Below are positions 59,804 to 64,000 of a DNA stretch of 64,000 nt, piece after piece. The stretch is from assembly GCA_022432975.1 (NCBI GenBank), contig CM039516.1, positions 30,272,051-30,336,050 of the forward strand, read 5' to 3'. The position numbers were made by a program, and so were the translations under genes. The notes under the pieces are model-generated. The model was given only the letters and a program-made list of their open reading frames with translations. It was not told the origin of the DNA and did no database searches. Within the stretch, counting starts at the first letter, position 1, and every line of letters starts with the position of its first letter. The DNA comes from Begonia masoniana. Its lineage: Eukaryota; Streptophyta; Magnoliopsida; Cucurbitales; Begoniaceae.

Positions 59804-61245
59804 TAGGGGTGGGCAGAACCGAACCGGGACCGAGAACCGGACCGGGACCGGCGGTTTTGGTCCGGTTTCGGTCCCTGGGTGTTGGACCGCGGTCCGGTCT
59901 TCGGTCCAAGGGCTCTGGAACCGTGGTCTGTCGGTCCGGTCCTCGGTCCACAGTCCAATTTCCCGAAGAACCGGGACCGGACCGAATGACTGAAATTTAA
60001 TAGAAATTCGCCCAATCTCAGACAATCCCTAATCCAAAATCAGAACACCGAGTCCCCACCTTCGAACGCGAACACCAGACACCGAGTCCCCCACCTTCCC
60101 CTGTCCCTCAGTTGCAGAATAGAACACTCACGCTAAACGCACTCACGCAGACGCAGCCGACGGCATAACGCACTCGCACTCGCACTCGCAGAATCCCTCC
60201 CGAAGCCCCGACGCCACCTTCGAACGCGAACACCAGAACACCGAGTCCCCACCTTCGAACGCGAACACCAGAACACCGAGTCCCCACCTTCGAACGCGAA
60301 CACCAGAACACCGAGTCCCCACCTTCGAACGCGAACACCAGAACACCGAGTCCCCACCTTCGAACGCGAACACCAGAACACCGAGTCCCCACCTTCGAAC
60401 GCGAACACCAGAACACCGAGTCCCCACCTTCGAACGCGAACACCAGAACACCGAGTCCCCACCTTCGAACGCGAACACCAGAACACCGAGTCCCCACCTT
60501 CGAACGCGAACACCAGAACACCGAGTCCCCACCTTCGAACGCGAACACCAGAACACCGAGTCCCCACCTTCGAACGCGAACACCAGAACACCGAGTCCCC
60601 ACCTTCGAACGCGAACACCAGAACACCGAGTCCCCACCTTCGAACGCGAACACCAGAACACCGAGTCCCCACCTTCGAACGCGAACACCAGAACACCGAG
60701 TCCCCACCTTCGAGAATACCCGAGTCGCCTCGAGCTCGCCCTCGCGCTCGCGCCAGTCGCCTGCTCGCCGCCGGATCGCCTCCCCTGTCCCCTCAGTTGC
60801 AGAATAGAACACTCACGCTAAACGCACTCACGCAGACGGCAGCCGACGGCATAACGCACTCGCACTCGCACTCGCAGAATCCCTCCCGAAGCCCCGACGC
60901 CTCGCCTCGCCTCTGTCGTCGGCTGGTCGTCGCCTCGTCGTCGCTCACAGTGACGGTATGTATTTGATTAGGGCTCGATGTCTGCTGCAAATTGGTGTAA
61001 AAGAGGAAATTTTTATAAGTTATAAATTTTTTAAAAAATAAAAATATTAGGCCGGGTGGAACCGGGACCGGACTGGGACCGGACCGGGATTTCGGGTGCG
61101 GTCCAGGTCCGGTCCCGGTCCCGCATCGGACCGGTCCAGGTTCCAAGAAAAAAATCCCGAACCTGTTCGGGCCGGTTCGGTCTGGGCTCGGGACCGGACC
61201 GAACCGGCCACGAGCCCAGACCGAACCGGCCCGTGCCCACCCCTA
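59804..61245. mobile_element. Non-autonomous hAT-like element carrying a minisatellite
   Basis: Inverted ends taggggtgggca / tgcccaccccta and an exact 8-bp duplication attcctgc (59796-59803, 61246-61253). Both sub-terminal zones are dense in accgggaccgg-type repeats, like those of the element at 53635. There is no transposase. The interior has a 35-bp minisatellite and a ~105-bp duplication (about 60103-60210 and 60783-60900, with cactcacgctaaacgcact). Confidence 0.92.
60216..60714. repeat. 35-bp minisatellite, ~14 copies, in the hAT-like element
   Basis: The unit starts accttcgaacgcgaacacca and continues gaacaccgagtcccc. About 14 identical copies in a row, plus one diverged copy at 60058. 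Open minus-strand frames here are a by-product of the 35-bp period. Confidence 0.97.
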
Positions 61246-61253
61246 ATTCCTGC

Positions 61254-62395
61254 GATGGCCCCACGGGAGTGGTTATTGAATCCCTCCTAGTTGGTGTATT
61301 TTCTTATCTTCTCCTTATGAGGCCCTTCCTGGTGTTATTGCGGCCTTTAGGTGTAGTATGGTTCAAATAATTTTTGCATGACTTCTTTTATTTTCTGTTC
61401 ACCTGAATATGTGTGATGGTGGGTAGGTATAGTATCCTATACTGAGTTTGTCAACCACCCTATCGACTTTCCCCTCTTCAGGTAAGGGAAGAAGAAAGAA
61501 GAATTGGTTGGGATCAGTGCTACAGACATTATTTTTCTTTTGTCTTTTTCATACCTATTTTGTAATGGGTAAGAGCATATTCGAGATTGTACCGTATTTT
61601 GGCATGTAATTATTTTCGTTTATCTTGTATTCTTATGATTTTTCGTACTCTCATATTTGTTGCTTCGATGAGGTCTTGGATCAATGTTAAAACTTCCGCA
61701 CAAAGCCTTAAGTTAGACAGTGGACTTCCCCGAGATTGATCGTTTAACCTGGCGTTTCTGTTAGGCCCCCTCCCAGGTTATGACATCTACATTTACGAGG
61801 ATATCTTTTATCTTTCCTTGATGGTGCGTCAGTGATCGATCGGCTAGCTGAAGTGTCACATACTAGCATAACCTATAAATTCGAGATCAACAAATCTATT
61901 CTTTGCTAATTACAAATATTCTTGGCATTCAAACATTTTCTCTACCTTTTGAACTTAGTCCAAGTATTCTTCTCTATAACTAGTACCTCTGAAAGATGGA
62001 ACCTATAGTTTTAGGCCCTTCATTTGATTACCTCTTGTAGGCAAATCATCAAGGACCCCATCATCAAAATCATTCCATTAGTCATCTTTGACAAACTTAA
62101 CTATTCTTCTACTTCCTCTGCACCCAACTCTAACTCTTGTTCTAACAGAACAAAATGTTAAATCATCATGGCGAAGCATATTCTAAATCTACTAAGTCAA
62201 CGTATCCATAAAATTTTGTAACTCATTAAACAAACACTGAGTAACATGTTCATTGTCAACTAGGCTCTCTTGACGAGCCGACAAGATTAGGGTTAAAAGA
62301 AACTCACTTCATGTAGTCATCTACGTGTAATCCTTTTTTTTGTCTCCCTATTTTACTCTTCCTCTTTTCTTTCAACAAATAAATCACAAACAAAT
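61254..62395. other. End of the tandem region and unassigned sequence
   Basis: 61254-61290 continues the ~64-bp repeat. 61440-61780 resembles an LTR 3' part (cccctcttcaggtaaggg; tggcgtttctgttaggccc), as at 24420-24740. 61790-62395 probably belongs to the decayed gag of the Athila-like element to the right, but no motif is readable. Confidence 0.35.
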
Positions 62396-62677
62396 TTATG
62401 AAAAAGAAGAGATAGATAAAATCGGATTTAAAACTCTGTTATACCATGAATGACTTCCATGAATGATTAAGTCATTGATTTTCATGAATGACTTGAGGTA
62501 TGAGTGAAGATCTTCTGAAGCTATACAACAGAATTGACCAATAGTTTGCAACATCTGAAACTTTGCAGGTTTAAGCTCAAATTGTCCAACTTGAATGTTT
62601 GCTCGTGCAATCCCAAAATTTAATCCATGTGCTGTTTGAATATCATAGTCTCGGATTGGATTGTTTATGCTATTCAT
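62396..62677 (-). pseudogene. Gag N-terminal fragment of an Athila-like element
   Basis: 93 codons. FGIARANIQVGQFELKPAKF, then MLQTIGQFCCIASEDLHSYL and KSFMKINDLIIHG match the start of the Athila/Tat gag (the FELKP..FQMLQ..GQF..LPSEDPH.HL..F pattern). It lies ~230 bp inside the primer-binding site at 62906, the expected position. The frame ends prematurely. Confidence 0.75.
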
Positions 62678-62905
62678 ATCATTTGTTGTTGCACAACTTC
62701 TTTTGTCTTTGTTTGATTGACTTGTTGTTCCCTTCTTCTACCCCAAAAAGTTCGCTATATTTCAAGATCTAAAGCCTTTAATTCTGGCTTGTCCTCTTTG
62801 TTTTTCATACAATCCAAGTACATGCTAAATGTAACCAAGTATAAGATAATGGAAGTGCAAAAATATTGAATCATTTTTATAAAAATCAATTATAAGAACT
62901 GTTCT

Positions 62906-62920
62906 CCGGCAACAGCGCCA
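62906..62920 (-). other. Primer-binding site of the Athila-like element
   Basis: The minus strand reads TGGCGCTGTTGCCGG, one change from the Athila-type site TGGCGCCGTTGCCGG (from memory, Asp tRNA). Confidence 0.8.
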
Positions 62921-64000
62921 AATACTTATTGTGATATTTATGTATACGCGCAAGTGTACAATATCGTAACGAGTAATAAAGTGATCAAGATTGTTGAATT
63001 CACAAAGAACAATTTATAAAAATTTCTTATAAAACAAACTAACATTCTCACCAAGTAACCAAATATTTGATAAGTGTGAGTGAATAAAACTAACATACTA
63101 ATTAAACTAGCACAAAGTAACATATTTGATGTTAATTCTATATAAAATATTATTGATAATCAATTTTTTGACTTTTATAATTTATGTTTGTGTCGCAACA
63201 ATTTTATTGGCAAAAACTATTAATAAAAGATAAATATGAGTTCAGTACTTATATGAAAAATGCTAACTTTTATGTTTAAAACTAACTCATGGACATTATT
63301 CAATACAAGTTATAAATTCAAATTAGCATTTGTCACATATAAAAAGACTATCTCATGATTCAGACAGCCGTTCTTTTTCCATGAGTAAGATGAAATACAG
63401 TATTGAATGAATTAATTGATAAAGCACTCACAAAGTTAAAAGCACATAGATCAATTATAAAATTTGATAATTTACCCGTTCAATCTAAAGATAATTCATT
63501 AATAAAGATTGATATGAAAAACACAAGTATTACTCTTTGTCAATCTTAATCTTATAAAACACACTTGTTGTACAAATGTGTCCCTCTCTCCGTGTTCTTC
63601 ATTCCACATAAAAACTACTCTAAATTATGATTAGCTACTTCTAATTCCTAAATAACTCCTGGGATTGAAGATTCAGACTTTGAATTAGGCAACTTCATAT
63701 TTTATTAATCTCAAAGTATGCAACTTTCTTGAACAACAAGCTTCCAAATGTGCCCTCTCTAACCTCGTAGCAATTTTCCATTGTTTTTTCTCTCCAAATC
63801 ATTAAGGCTCATCTATGTTTTCTTTTCTGCAAAAATCACTTAGTAAAATCAACTCCAAATAATAAAAAATGTATAGAAAGTTAGCCAATTTCACAAAACA
63901 GATTCTTAAATTTAGATTTTTTGTACTAAACTACTATTTTCTTATAAAAACAATCAAAATAAATATGATTATTTATATCATAATGACTCCATCACACCCC
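62921..64000 (-). mobile_element. 5' LTR of the Athila-like element, cut by window edge
   Basis: It begins beside the primer site and contains acgcgcaagtgtacaat and gagtaataaagtgatcaag, typical of the end of Athila LTRs. It is A/T-rich and non-coding. The outer end lies beyond 64000. Confidence 0.65.

Noticed and set aside
60108..60812. 234-codon minus-strand open frame with FAFEGGDSVFWCSRS repeats
   Set aside because: By-product of the 35-bp minisatellite; parallel frames are open as well.

Overview
The window looks like nuclear DNA of a flowering plant, probably a eudicot (inference). Spliced exons with GT/AG borders are visible, and almost everything else is transposable-element DNA of plant-specific kinds: a Tekay/Del-type Ty3-gypsy chromovirus, a Sirevirus-type Ty1-copia element, Athila-like gypsy remnants, a Cassandra-type 5S-bearing TRIM, a Mutator-like element and two hAT-like elements. 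No bacterial features, tRNA genes or CRISPR arrays were seen.

Layout. 1-2.64 kb: the last three coding exons of a SAC-domain phosphoinositide phosphatase (+ strand), the only ordinary host gene I can support; the intron side carries a copia gag scrap. 3.34-12.36 kb: a tandem array with a ~577-bp unit, locally organised as ~1155-bp dimers. It is split by a 3.5-kb solo LTR (7319-10816, duplicated target attga) that itself carries about 52 identical copies of a 19-bp minisatellite. 12.36-24.75 kb: an old LTR-like sequence split by a 10.7-kb Tekay-type element (12960-23683, minus strand). Its two LTRs differ by 26-bp minisatellite expansions at different places. 24.75-33.95 kb: nested long LTRs of one related group in both orientations (one clean solo LTR at 25479-27903), a Cassandra-type LTR with a 5S rRNA-like domain, and a gypsy pol C-terminal scrap.

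35.42-44.53 kb: a nearly intact Sirevirus-like element, with identical 5-bp target duplications and very similar 937-bp LTRs. It has gag, pol and a third ORF after pol, all broken by frameshifts. 45.9-55.0 kb: Athila-like remnants interrupted by an LTR, a Mutator-like element with ~330-bp inverted ends enclosing a possible captured gene fragment, a TRIM-like LTR and a hAT-like element. 55.0-59.0 kb: another long LTR-like region. 59.0-61.25 kb: ~73/64-bp tandem repeats hosting a second hAT-like element that contains a 35-bp minisatellite. 61.3-64.0 kb: an Athila-like gag, primer-binding site and LTR running off the right edge.

The genes do not form a pathway. The biology on show is layered transposition, with repeated local amplification of short tandem units inside otherwise unrelated mobile elements, and a recurring hairpin cluster near the 3' ends of one group of long LTRs. 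The strongest calls rest on exact target-site duplications read from the sequence; family names rest on recognised protein motifs and remembered family features, not on database searches.
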